From assembly GCF_004006395.2 (NCBI RefSeq), contig NZ_CP029758.2, positions 682,001 to 746,000 on the forward strand: 64,000 nucleotides of DNA, given 5' to 3'. Source of the DNA: Clostridium sp. AWRP. GTDB lineage: Bacteria > Bacillota > Clostridia > Clostridiales > Clostridiaceae. The translations under genes and the position numbers were made by a program. A model generated the notes under the pieces. The model saw nothing but the letters and a program-made list of their open reading frames with translations. It was not told where the DNA came from and did no database searches. Positions 13,158-21,380 of the stretch are shown in pieces; position 1 is the first letter of the stretch; each line of letters starts with the position of its first letter.

Positions 13158-13262
13158 AGTTGAAGGTTGACAATTGATAGTTGACAGTTAAGGTGGATTT
13201 TTTTCCGTTATACTACAAAAAATCATCCTTTACTATCAATTGTATATTCTCAACTTTCAACT
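13158..13262. repeat. Imperfect 105-bp inverted repeat (MITE-like)
   Basis: The left arm AGTTGAAGGTTGA, CAATTGATAGT and AAGGTGGATTTTTT is mirrored on the right by AAAAAATCATCC, ACTATCAATTG and TCAACTTTCAACT, with small insertions. Single arms of the same wording occur elsewhere (for example CAATTGATAG near 15077 and 28091). It may also act as a terminator after the isocitrate dehydrogenase gene. Confidence 0.6.
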
Positions 13263-13280
13263 ATTTAAAAAGACATATAG

Positions 13281-13318
13281 GGCTGACATACTAATTAATT
13301 AGTAGTCAGCTTATTATT
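13281..13318. terminator. Terminator hairpin of the GGCTGA...TCAGCC family
   Basis: GGCTGACATACTAATTAATT then AGTAGTCAGC, followed by TTATTATTT. The core ACTAATTAATTAGT and the GCTGAC/GTCAGC arms recur at 18775 and 28028. It lies between the convergent isocitrate dehydrogenase and sulfhydrylase genes. Confidence 0.7.
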
Positions 13319-13366
13319 TATGAATTGAAACAATATAAAATATGGGAGAAAAATTAAATTAATTAA

Positions 13367-14650
13367 TTAAGCTTTTGCAAGAGCCTGATCCAAATCGTAT
13401 ATAATATCATCAATATTTTCCACACCTATTGAAAGCCTTATAAGGTCTGGAGTAACTCCGGCAGCTTTTTGTTGTTTTTCATTCAACTCTGCATGAGTTG
13501 TACTTGCAGGGTGAATTACTAATGATTTTGCATCTGCTACATTTGCAAGTAAGGAGAACAATTTAACGCTGTTTATAAATTTCTTTCCTGCTTCAGATCC
13601 ACCCTTTATTCCAAAGGTAAATATTGAACCTGCTCCTTTTGGAAGGTATTTCTTAGCTAATTCTTTGTATGGACTTCCATCAAGTTCAGGATAGTTTACC
13701 CATGCAACTTTTGGATGTTTACTTAAAAATTCAACTACTTTTCGTGTGTTTTCTACATGTCTTTCTACTCTAAGAGAAAGCGATTCAAGCCCAAGTAAGA
13801 AATAAAAAGCACTTTGTGGACTTAGTGTTGCCCCTGTGTTTCTTAAAAGTTGTACTCTGGCTTTTGTAGCAAAAGCTGTAGGTCCAAGATCTGCGTATAC
13901 AAGTCCATTATAGCTTTCATCAGGTGTTATAAAGTCAGGAAATTTTCCGCTTGCTGCCCAGTCAAATTTTCCACCATCTACTATAATTCCGCCTAAAGTA
14001 GTTCCGTGTCCACCTATAAACTTAGTTGCAGAATGGACAACTACATCTGCACCATATTCTATGGGTCTTACCAGATATGGAGTTCCAAAAGTATTATCTA
14101 TGATAAGAGGAATTTTGTTTTTATGAGCTATGTTTGCTACAGCTGCTATATCCAAAACATTTATTCTAGGGTTACCTATTGTTTCTGCATAAACTGCTTT
14201 AGTTTTATCTGTAATAGCCTTTCTGATATTTTCAGGATCATCAGGATCTACAAAAGTTACATCAATTCCTAACTTTTTTAAGGTTACGGAAAACAATTCA
14301 TAAGTTCCACCGTAAAGTGTGCTAGCTGCAACTATATTATCTCCTGCACTTGCTACATTTAATACAGCATAAAGTATTGCTGCAAGTCCGGAAGATGTAG
14401 CAAGACCTGCACTGCCGCCTTCAAGTGCTGCTACCCTTTGTTCGAATACATCTTCTGTTGGGTTCATTATTCTGGCATAAACATTTCCCGGTTTTTTTAG
14501 CTGGAAAAAGTCTGCGGCTTCATCGGCATCTTTAAATACAAAGGATGTAGTTTGATAGATTGGAACTGCTCTTGCACCTGTAGTTGGGTCAGGCACCTGA
14601 CCTGCATGTACTTGTAATGTTTCAAATCCTAATTTTCTTTCTTTACTCAT
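13367..14650 (-). CDS. O-acetylhomoserine sulfhydrylase
   Basis: A 427-aa PLP enzyme of the Cys/Met metabolism family. It makes homocysteine from O-acetylhomoserine and sulfide, the direct-sulfhydrylation route to methionine. The PLP lysine is Lys210 in SATKFIGGHGT. The long form (about 425 residues) with the motif NPTEDVFEQRVAALEGG and the insertion GKFPDFITPDESYNGLVY distinguishes it from cystathionine gamma-synthases of about 380 residues. A SAM-I riboswitch with its own terminator precedes the gene, so it is made when S-adenosylmethionine is low. The ATG follows TAGGAGGAATAAACA. It and the B12 methionine synthase at 15478 are successive steps. Confidence 0.92.
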   Translation of the reverse strand: MSKERKLGFETLQVHAGQVPDPTTGARAVPIYQTTSFVFKDADEAADFFQLKKPGNVYARIMNPTEDVFEQRVAALEGGSAGLATSSGLAAILYAVLNVASAGDNIVAASTLYGGTYELFSVTLKKLGIDVTFVDPDDPENIRKAITDKTKAVYAETIGNPRINVLDIAAVANIAHKNKIPLIIDNTFGTPYLVRPIEYGADVVVHSATKFIGGHGTTLGGIIVDGGKFDWAASGKFPDFITPDESYNGLVYADLGPTAFATKARVQLLRNTGATLSPQSAFYFLLGLESLSLRVERHVENTRKVVEFLSKHPKVAWVNYPELDGSPYKELAKKYLPKGAGSIFTFGIKGGSEAGKKFINSVKLFSLLANVADAKSLVIHPASTTHAELNEKQQKAAGVTPDLIRLSIGVENIDDIIYDLDQALAKA

Positions 14651-14710
14651 TGTTTATTCCTCCTAATACTTTTTTAATATTTTGGACGAAACTTCTATAA
14701 CCTGGCAGAA

Positions 14711-14748
14711 TAAAAAAATCTTCTTGTAAGATAAGTTACAAGAAGATT
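14711..14748 (-). terminator. Riboswitch-controlled terminator of the sulfhydrylase leader
   Basis: On the minus strand, AATCTTCTTGTAA and TTACAAGAAGATT form a long stem followed by a run of T. It directly follows the SAM-I aptamer and is the expected expression platform. Confidence 0.85.
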
Positions 14749-14758
14749 CTATCTTCAT

Positions 14759-14870
14759 GCTTCTCATCTTTCAGGTTAACACCTGCTGGAATTAGCACCG
14801 TTGAATGAAAATGATCATTCAGGTTGCTGGGCATCATAGGGCCAGTCCCTCTGCCGCTCTGGATAAGAAG
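14759..14870 (-). promoter_or_regulatory. SAM-I (S-box) riboswitch
   Basis: The minus strand reads CTTATCCAGAGCGGCAGAGG, then GACTGGCCC, CCAGCAACC, CGGTGCTAATTCC and GAAAGATGAGAAG, which are the conserved S-box elements in order. It lies about 110 bases before the sulfhydrylase start. SAM binding should favour the downstream terminator and shut the gene off. Confidence 0.95.
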
Positions 14871-14890
14871 TTCCGTATTCGATTGAGAAA

Positions 14891-14920
14891 ATCATACCAG
14901 ACATAGATAAGATTTGTCAA
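14891..14920 (-). promoter_or_regulatory. Promoter of the sulfhydrylase leader
   Basis: On the minus strand a -35 TTGACA (complement of 14915-14920) and a -10 TATGAT (complement of 14891-14896) are separated by 18 bases, immediately before the SAM-I aptamer. Confidence 0.7.
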
Positions 14921-14958
14921 TAGAAAAATATTTGGGAAATTTTATCTAATAGCTACCT

Positions 14959-15033
14959 ACGCACTCTGTGAAAGCGACTATCATCAAATCAAAGATTTGA
15001 TATGTCTGCTTGTCCCACTAAGTAAGATTCATT
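14959..15033. repeat. Dispersed 75-bp repeat, copy 2
   Basis: Second copy of the element at 1465-1540 (about 91 percent identical), in the same orientation. It lies between the two back-to-back SAM-I leaders. The internal palindrome TCAAATC-AAA-GATTTGA is complete in this copy. Confidence 0.8.
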
Positions 15034-15072
15034 TATATTACGAATTATAATAAAATAATGATATAAATAGTA

Positions 15073-15101
15073 TTGACAATTGATAGTTAAAGTATTAATA
15101 T
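15073..15101 (+). promoter_or_regulatory. Promoter of the methionine synthase leader
   Basis: TTGACA (15073-15078), a 17-base spacer and TAATAT (15096-15101), a near-consensus sigma-A promoter ending a few bases before the SAM-I aptamer. Confidence 0.75.
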
Positions 15102-15111
15102 TAAAGCACTT

Positions 15112-15216
15112 TTATCACGAGAGGTGGAGGGACTGGCCCAGTGAAACCCAACAACCGGCACTAAAGTGCATCGGTGCTAATTCCTGCAGAATAAAATAAA
15201 TTCTGAAAGATAAGGA
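15112..15216 (+). promoter_or_regulatory. SAM-I (S-box) riboswitch
   Basis: TTATCACGAGAGGTGGAGGG, GACTGGCCC, AACCCAACAACCGGC, CGGTGCTAATTCCTGC and GAAAGATAAGG are the S-box core elements in order. It controls the B12-dependent methionine synthase. It is divergent from the sulfhydrylase riboswitch across about 240 bases. Confidence 0.95.
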
Positions 15217-15236
15217 AAGTTGATTTTGTCAAATTT

Positions 15237-15272
15237 AAAGTTGCTTTTCTGATTGAAGGGCAACTTTTTCAG
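15237..15272 (+). terminator. SAM riboswitch terminator
   Basis: AAAGTTGC and GCAACTTTTT form a stem followed by a T-run, 20 bases after the aptamer. About 200 bases of AT-rich leader then lead to the methionine synthase start. Confidence 0.8.
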
Positions 15273-15477
15273 TTAATAGTCAAAAATGAAAAATTAATAG
15301 TTAGTGAGCAAATAAATATTAATTTTGAATAATATTAATGTATATTTATACAATTATGAAATATTAAATAATTTGATGTATTGTAGAAAATTTGTTTAAA
15401 GTTTAAAATTTTATACAAGAAGTAATGAATTAAATAATTTGAACATGAAACTTGTATTTGAAAAAGGAGTGCAGCGA

Positions 15478-17877
15478 ATGTTATTTAAAGATTTATTAAA
15501 TAAGTTTAACAACAAATTTGTTTTTTTTGATGGAGCTATGGGAACCATGCTTCAAAGAGAAGGACTTAAAGTAGGTGAACTTCCAGAAACATTAAATATA
15601 ACAAATTCAGAGATTATAAGAAAAGTACATAGGGAATATTTAAATGCAGGATCAGATATCATAATAACAAATACTTTTGGTGCCAATGAACTTAAGTATA
15701 GTTCTTCTGATTATACAATAAAAGATGTAATTACAGCTGGAGTAAAAATTGCAAAGGAAGAGGCAAAGGATAAATTAGTAGCACTTGACATAGGACCTAC
15801 AGGACAGGTTATGGAGCCTACAGGGAGTTTAAGTTTTGAATCTGCATATGAATTATTTAAAAGTCAGGTTATTATAGGGGAAAAAGCGGGAGCAGATATA
15901 ATTCTAATAGAAACTATGTCTGATTTGTACGAAGCAAAGGCAGCTATTCTTGCAGCAAAAGAAAATAGTTCTCTTCCAATATTTTGTACAATGACTTTCC
16001 AGCAGGATGGAAGAACTCTAATGGGAACAGATCCCAAGACTATGGTATTTGTACTTGAATCGTTGGGGGTGGATGCCCTTGGAGTGAATTGTTCCTTGGG
16101 ACCAGGAGAATTGCAACATATTGTAGATGAAATCTTAAAGTATTCTTCTATACCCATTATAGTTCAGCCTAATGCAGGACTCCCAAAGTATGATGGCGAA
16201 AATACGATTTATGACATAACTTCAGATGAATTTGCAGAAAATGTAGTGGTTATGGCAAAAAAAGGAGTTAGGTTTTTTGGAGGATGCTGCGGAACAAGTC
16301 CTGAATTTATAAAAACTATGGTAAAAAGCTTGAAAAATATAGTACCTTTAGACATAAAAGAAAAAAATTATACCGCAGTGTGTTCAGCCAGGGATACTGT
16401 GTTCCTAGGTAATAGAATAAAGTTTATAGGAGAGAGAATTAATCCTACAGGTAGAGATATTTATAAGAAAGAGCTTAAGGAAGGAAAGGTAGGTTTTATA
16501 CAGAAAGAAGCAGTACAGCAAAAAGAAGAAGGAGCACATATACTTGGGCTTAATGTAGGATTACCTGAGATTAATGAAGTTCAGGCTATGAAAGAAGCAG
16601 TAAAGGCAATACAAAAAGTAGTACAATTGCCTATAGATATAGATAGTCCAAATCCTAAAGTCTTGGAGGCTGGAGTTAGAGTTTATAACGGTAAACCTAT
16701 AATAAATTCAGTAAATGGTAGAAAAAAGTGCATGGAAGAAGTATTTCCAATAGTAAAGAAGTATGGAGGCTGTGTTATAGCCTTAACTATAGATGAAAAC
16801 GGGATACCTGATACTGCAGAGGGTAGGGTAAAGATTGCAGAGAAGATAATCAAAACTGCCGAAAACTATGGCATCAAGAGAAAGGACATAATAGTTGATT
16901 GTCTTACGTTAACTGCATCTGCCCAACAAAGGGAAGTTCTTGAGACAATAAAGGCCATAAAAATTTTAAAGGAACAATTCGGAGTAAAGACTACTCTTGG
17001 AGTAAGCAATATATCCTATGGGCTACCTAGAAGATGCATATTAAATAGAACTTTTCTTGCACTTGCCCTTCAGGCAGGACTTGACTTGCCAATAATAAAT
17101 ACAGGAGACCAAGGTGTGAAAGATACTATTTCAGCTTTTGAGGTCTTAACAAACATAGATAAAGATGGGAAGGAATACGTAAAAAAATATAGCAGTAAAT
17201 CTGAAGGTGAAAAAGCAAAATGGGGAAGTGATATTCCTAATTTAGGTGAAAATGATAAAAATCTAAAACAGGCGATTATTGATGGAATGGAAGATGAGGC
17301 AGTAGAGTTAACTTGTAAGCTTTTGAAAAGTAAAAAGTCAGTAGATATAGTAAATTCTTATATAATTCCAGCGTTAGATGAGGTAGGCATACAATATGAG
17401 AACAAGGATATATTTTTGCCACAGTTAATACAGTCAGCTGAAACTGTAAAACAATCTTTTGAAATAATAAAAAAAGATATGCTTAGGAGTGGTGAAAATA
17501 AGGTATTTAGAGGTAAAATAGTACTTGCTACTGTTAAAGGAGATATACATGATATAGGGAAAAATATAGTTAAAGTGCTTTTGGAGAACTATGGTTTTGA
17601 AGTTATAGATTTGGGAAGAGATGTAGATATCAGCCAAGTAGTAGATGCTATAATAAAAAATAATGTAAAGCTAGTAGGACTCAGTGCACTTATGACAACC
17701 ACCGTAAGTAATATGAAAAAGACTATAGATGCTATAAGAGATAAGGGACTTCAATGTAAAGTTGTAGTAGGTGGAGCAGTATTAAATCAAAATTATGCAG
17801 ATATGATAGGTGCAGATTATTATGCTAAAGATGCTAGAGAAACTGTAAAAATAGCAGAAGAATTATTTTCAGTTTAG
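15478..17877 (+). CDS. metH: Cobalamin-dependent methionine synthase
   Basis: 799-aa enzyme that moves a methyl group from methyl-tetrahydrofolate through cobalamin to homocysteine. Domains in order are the homocysteine/zinc domain (Cys205, Cys270, Cys271 in NCSLGP and GGCCGT), the pterin-binding domain beginning FIGERINPTG, and the B12 domains with the cobalt-ligand motif DIHDIG (689-694) and GLSALMTTT. The C-terminal AdoMet reactivation domain of E. coli MetH is absent, as in many anaerobes, so a separate reactivator is needed. The ATG at 15478 is chosen because AAAGGAG lies 8 bases before it; an upstream in-frame ATG at 15439 has no such site. A SAM-I riboswitch controls expression. Confidence 0.93.
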   Translation: MLFKDLLNKFNNKFVFFDGAMGTMLQREGLKVGELPETLNITNSEIIRKVHREYLNAGSDIIITNTFGANELKYSSSDYTIKDVITAGVKIAKEEAKDKLVALDIGPTGQVMEPTGSLSFESAYELFKSQVIIGEKAGADIILIETMSDLYEAKAAILAAKENSSLPIFCTMTFQQDGRTLMGTDPKTMVFVLESLGVDALGVNCSLGPGELQHIVDEILKYSSIPIIVQPNAGLPKYDGENTIYDITSDEFAENVVVMAKKGVRFFGGCCGTSPEFIKTMVKSLKNIVPLDIKEKNYTAVCSARDTVFLGNRIKFIGERINPTGRDIYKKELKEGKVGFIQKEAVQQKEEGAHILGLNVGLPEINEVQAMKEAVKAIQKVVQLPIDIDSPNPKVLEAGVRVYNGKPIINSVNGRKKCMEEVFPIVKKYGGCVIALTIDENGIPDTAEGRVKIAEKIIKTAENYGIKRKDIIVDCLTLTASAQQREVLETIKAIKILKEQFGVKTTLGVSNISYGLPRRCILNRTFLALALQAGLDLPIINTGDQGVKDTISAFEVLTNIDKDGKEYVKKYSSKSEGEKAKWGSDIPNLGENDKNLKQAIIDGMEDEAVELTCKLLKSKKSVDIVNSYIIPALDEVGIQYENKDIFLPQLIQSAETVKQSFEIIKKDMLRSGENKVFRGKIVLATVKGDIHDIGKNIVKVLLENYGFEVIDLGRDVDISQVVDAIIKNNVKLVGLSALMTTTVSNMKKTIDAIRDKGLQCKVVVGGAVLNQNYADMIGADYYAKDARETVKIAEELFSV

Positions 17878-17970
17878 AATAAAAATAATTTTTATGGAAT
17901 ATTTAATGTGTTTAATATACAATAATATGTAAGAGAGACGATATCAAAATAGATTTTGGGAGATATAAAA

Positions 17971-18657
17971 ATGGGTGAAAAGATTAATAAAAAAGATGTT
18001 AAGTATGTACCAGAGATAAGAGGAGTACTTAGAGGACATATGATAAATTTCCCTGGTGTAATAAGAGAGGCCAGCGGCATAATAGTTTTTGGAAAGAGAA
18101 TAAAATCTTTTGCATTTACTACGGACATAGCAGTTATAAAAAATATAGATGCAGATGCAATTTTAGCAGTATATCCTTTTACACCCCAATCAGTTATAAC
18201 AGAGTCATTAGTTACAGCTTCTGATGTACCCATATTTTGCGGTGTAGGTGGTGGACTTACTACAGGAAAAAGGGTTGTAAACTTAGCATTAAATGCTGAA
18301 TTTACTGGAGCTATGGGGGTAGTGTTAAATAGTCCTACATCTGATGAAATTGTAAGAGCTGTTAGAGAGGCTATCGACATTCCTATTATAGTTACAGTAG
18401 TATCTGAAAGAGATGATATTCAAAAGAGAATTGAATCGGGAACTTCCATATTAAATGTATCTGCAGGTAAGAATAGTGCTTCCCTTGTGAGAAAAATAAG
18501 AGAAAAATATAAGGATGTTCCTATTATAGCTACAGGTGGAAGGACTAAGGAAAGTATAGAGGAAACTATAGAAGCAGGTGCAAATGCTATTTCCTATAGT
18601 CCTCCTTCTACGGCAGAATTGTTTAAGGGAACTATGGAAAAGTATAGAAATATGTAA
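17971..18657 (+). CDS. TIM-barrel protein of unknown function
   Basis: A 229-aa protein that reads as a phosphate-binding TIM barrel. It has repeated beta-strand ends such as ADAILAVYPF, DVPIFCGVGGG, TGAMGVVLNSP, DIPIIVTVV and the late VPIIATGGRTKESIEETIEAGANAISY, which resembles phosphate-binding loops of tryptophan- or thiamine-pathway barrels. Similar clostridial proteins are loosely labelled hydrolases; I cannot assign a reaction. It follows metH by 93 bases and may share its transcript, suggesting a link to methyl or sulfur metabolism (inference). The ATG is chosen because GGGAGA lies 7 bases before it; a TTG at 17956 is the alternative. Confidence 0.75.
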   Translation: MGEKINKKDVKYVPEIRGVLRGHMINFPGVIREASGIIVFGKRIKSFAFTTDIAVIKNIDADAILAVYPFTPQSVITESLVTASDVPIFCGVGGGLTTGKRVVNLALNAEFTGAMGVVLNSPTSDEIVRAVREAIDIPIIVTVVSERDDIQKRIESGTSILNVSAGKNSASLVRKIREKYKDVPIIATGGRTKESIEETIEAGANAISYSPPSTAELFKGTMEKYRNM

Positions 18658-18671
18658 TAAACAGAGTTCTT

Positions 18672-18755
18672 GGCATCAGATGGAGTTTTGACTCCACCTG
18701 ATGCTTATTAACAGGCTTCTTAGTGCATTTAGCACTTAGAAGGCGTTATCCTTTT
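18672..18755 (+). terminator. Two consecutive hairpins after the TIM-barrel gene
   Basis: The first hairpin pairs GCATCAG, TGGAGT with ACTCCA, CTGATGC. The second pairs GGCTTCTTAGTGC with GCACTTAGAAGGC. Neither has a strong T-run directly after it, although CTTTTTAGG follows about 10 bases after the second. They may terminate, attenuate or stabilise the upstream message. Confidence 0.5.
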
Positions 18756-18774
18756 TAGGAGAAATTGTTATTCA

Positions 18775-18818
18775 GGGGCTGATTCACTAGTTAACTAGTA
18801 TGTCAGCCCCCTTATTTT
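18775..18818 (+). terminator. Terminator hairpin of the GGCTGA...TCAGCC family
   Basis: GGGGCTGATTCACTAGTTAA then CTAGTATGTCAGCCCC, followed by CTTATTTTTA. It is the strongest member of the three related terminators (also 13281 and 28026) and insulates the ABC transporter operon from upstream transcription. Confidence 0.85.
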
Positions 18819-18891
18819 TAATTAGCTTAACTTTTGCAGCTTAAAAATATATAAGAATACAATAAAATACTATGAAAAAGCAAAAAAGGTA

Positions 18892-18920
18892 TTGAATAAA
18901 TATAAAAATAAATGTATAAT
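18892..18920 (+). promoter_or_regulatory. Promoter of the amino acid ABC transporter operon
   Basis: TTGAAT (18892-18897), a 17-base spacer and TATAAT (18915-18920), about 55 bases before the start of the binding-protein gene. Confidence 0.65.
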
Positions 18921-18977
18921 TATTTATATATTTAACCTAAGGAGTTAAAAATAATAATTATAGAAAAGGGGAAAAAA

Positions 18978-19802
18978 ATGAAGAAGTTAAAAAAGACAAT
19001 AATTGTAATGTTGACAATTGTTTTTGCAGCTGCTTTATTTGCAGGATGCGGGAGCAGTAACAGTAATAGTGGAGATGGACAAAAAGGACAGAATGCTTTA
19101 GAGAGGGTAAAAAAAGCAGGAGTTCTAAAAGTAGGACTTGAAGATTCTTTTCCACCAATGGAATTTAGAGATAACCAAAACGTACTTAAAGGTTTTGATA
19201 TAGATATGGCAAATGCCATAGGCAAAAAGCTTGGAGTAAAGACTCAATTTGTAGGTACTGAATTTAATGGAATAATTTTAGCACTTAACTCTGGAAAATT
19301 TGATGTTATAATATCAGGACTTAGTATTGATGAAAAGAGAAAAAAGCAAATAGATTTTTCAGAACCTTATATACAAAATGCACAAATTATAGTTACTAAA
19401 AGCGGAAATGAAGCAATTAAGACTTCAAAAGATTTAGCTGGAAAGAAAGTAGGAGTAGGAATTGGTACAACTAGTGAAAAAGTTGTTCAAACGTTACAAG
19501 GCATAAAAGAAGTTAAAAAATATGATAAGACTACAGAAGAACTTCAGGATTTATTAATAGGAAGAATTGATGCCGTTATAGTAGATGAACCAGTTGGAAA
19601 ATATTATATATCTAGCCCTGACAAGAAAGGAAAATATACAGTACTTAATGAAAAACTTACCAATGAGCCTATGGGAATAGGATTTAAAAAGGGAGATAAG
19701 GAACTTGAAACAGCAGTACAAAAAGCGTTAGATGAGTTAAAAAAGGATGGAACAATGTCTAAAATCTCAACTAAATGGTTTGGAGAAGATATATATAAAT
19801 AG
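18978..19802 (+). CDS. Amino acid ABC transporter, substrate-binding lipoprotein
   Basis: A 274-aa family 3 periplasmic-type binding protein, anchored outside the membrane as a lipoprotein (signal about residues 1-22, lipobox FAGC). The mature part has the signature GFDIDMANAIGKKLGVKTQFV and the internal GKFDVIISGLSIDEKRKKQIDFSEPY. The family binds polar amino acids such as arginine, glutamine or cystine. The ligand is not certain; argG-argH downstream would fit arginine or citrulline, while the methionine genes upstream would fit a sulfur amino acid. First of a three-gene transporter operon; AAAAGGGG precedes the ATG. Confidence 0.9.
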   Translation: MKKLKKTIIVMLTIVFAAALFAGCGSSNSNSGDGQKGQNALERVKKAGVLKVGLEDSFPPMEFRDNQNVLKGFDIDMANAIGKKLGVKTQFVGTEFNGIILALNSGKFDVIISGLSIDEKRKKQIDFSEPYIQNAQIIVTKSGNEAIKTSKDLAGKKVGVGIGTTSEKVVQTLQGIKEVKKYDKTTEELQDLLIGRIDAVIVDEPVGKYYISSPDKKGKYTVLNEKLTNEPMGIGFKKGDKELETAVQKALDELKKDGTMSKISTKWFGEDIYK

Positions 19803-19831
19803 TATATGCAAAAAGAAAGTAGGTAAGGTAA

Positions 19832-20482
19832 GTGAATATAGAATTTATTAAAAATATATTACCTATTTTATTAAAGGGTAGTGTAATGACAATTGAACTT
19901 ACAGTAATCACCTTGATATTAGGAACTATGCTTGGAGTGTTTTTGGCACTTTTGAAATTGTCTAAAAATATCGTATTAAAATTAGTATCAAGTTTTTATA
20001 CATGGATATTTAGAGGAACGCCTTTACTTTTGCAGCTATTTTTCTTCTACTATGGATTACCTTTTATTGGAATAGAGCTTACTCCTTTTACTGCGGCTAT
20101 ATTAGGACTTGGACTAAACTGTGGTGCATATATGGCTGAGATAATAAGAGGTGGAATACAATCCATAAACAAAGGACAATTTGAAGCAGCAAAAGCTCTT
20201 GGATTTAGTTACGTAGAGACTATGAGAAAAATTATTTTACCACAAACCTGGAAGATAATAATACCACCAGTAGGAAATGAGTTTATATCCATATTAAAGG
20301 ATACTTCATTAGTATCTACTATAGCTATGGTTGAACTTATGAGGTCAGCTCAGCAGATATATGCAAGCAGTTTTGATCCAATATCTGTATTTTTAACTGC
20401 AGCAATATTGTATCTTATAATGACAACTGTATTTACAACTGTGTTTGGAATATTCGAAAGAAGATTGGCAATTTACAGTTAG
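19832..20482 (+). CDS. Amino acid ABC transporter permease
   Basis: 216-aa membrane permease of the His/Glu/Gln/Arg family, with about five membrane helices. The EAA loop that contacts the ATPase reads EAAKALGFSYVETMRKIILPQ. It starts with GTG after AGGTAAGG, 29 bases after the binding-protein stop. The permease probably works as a homodimer, because no second permease gene is present. Confidence 0.9.
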   Translation: MNIEFIKNILPILLKGSVMTIELTVITLILGTMLGVFLALLKLSKNIVLKLVSSFYTWIFRGTPLLLQLFFFYYGLPFIGIELTPFTAAILGLGLNCGAYMAEIIRGGIQSINKGQFEAAKALGFSYVETMRKIILPQTWKIIIPPVGNEFISILKDTSLVSTIAMVELMRSAQQIYASSFDPISVFLTAAILYLIMTTVFTTVFGIFERRLAIYS

Positions 20483-20514
20483 AAATTAGAGTAATTTAAG
20501 TGGAGGTTTGATTT

Positions 20515-21294
20515 ATGGAAAATGCTATTTTAAATAATGGCGAAAATTTAGATAAAAATGAATATATGATAGAAGCATCTAATTTAACTAAGAGTTTTAA
20601 TAATCTTTTAGTTTTTAAAGATTTAAATGTGAAAGTAAAGAGAGGTGAGGTTCTTGTAGTTATAGGAGCCTCAGGCTCAGGAAAAAGTACACTGTTAAGA
20701 TGTCTAAATCATCTGGAGGAATTGGATAGTGGAACTATAGTTATAGAAGGGGATAAATTAAATCCTAAGGATAAAAAAATGCTTCGAAAAATAACTACAA
20801 AGATGGGAATGGTTTTTCAAAATTTTAATTTATTTCCACATATGACAGCTGTTCAAAATGTTATGGAAGCTCCACTAGTTGTAAAAAAAGAAAAAAAGTC
20901 AGAAGTTTTACAAAGAGCTAAACAACTTTTAAGCAAGGTGGGACTTGCAGATAAGATGGAATATTATCCATCTAAACTCTCAGGTGGACAGCAGCAGAGG
21001 GTTGCTATTGCCAGAGCTCTTGCAATGAATCCAGATATAATGTTATTTGATGAACCAACATCAGCCTTAGATCCTGAACTTGTGGGGGAAGTTTTGAATG
21101 TAATGAAGGATCTGGCTAAGGAAGGTATGACAATGGTAGTAGTAACTCACGAAATGGGGTTTGCTAGAGAAGTAGCTGATAGGGTTATATTTATGGATGG
21201 AGGAAAGATAGTTGAAGAGGGATCTCCAGAGGAAGTATTTTCACATCCGAAAGAAGATAGAACTAAGGAATTTTTAAATAAAGTTCTAAAATAA
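20515..21294 (+). CDS. Amino acid ABC transporter ATP-binding protein
   Basis: 259-aa ABC ATPase that powers the transporter. Walker A is GASGSGKST, the Q-loop is in VFQNFNLFPHMTA (typical of polar amino acid importers), the signature is LSGGQQQRVAIARAL, and Walker B is IMLFDEPTSALDPE with the switch His in VVVTHEMGFAREVADR. An N-terminal extension of about 20 residues precedes the usual start; TGGAGGTTTGATTT supports the ATG used. Last gene of the transporter operon. Confidence 0.93.
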   Translation: MENAILNNGENLDKNEYMIEASNLTKSFNNLLVFKDLNVKVKRGEVLVVIGASGSGKSTLLRCLNHLEELDSGTIVIEGDKLNPKDKKMLRKITTKMGMVFQNFNLFPHMTAVQNVMEAPLVVKKEKKSEVLQRAKQLLSKVGLADKMEYYPSKLSGGQQQRVAIARALAMNPDIMLFDEPTSALDPELVGEVLNVMKDLAKEGMTMVVVTHEMGFAREVADRVIFMDGGKIVEEGSPEEVFSHPKEDRTKEFLNKVLK

Positions 21295-21380
21295 AAAGTC
21301 AGTATTTTAACTGTAGTTCTAATTACTTTTATTTGTTTAAGCTGTTTATTAAAATTTAAATATATATGGAGGGCGAATTC

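Noticed and set aside
13158..13318. Insertion sequence remnant
   Set aside because: Inverted arms exist but there is no transposase fragment or visible target duplication; kept as a MITE-like repeat only.
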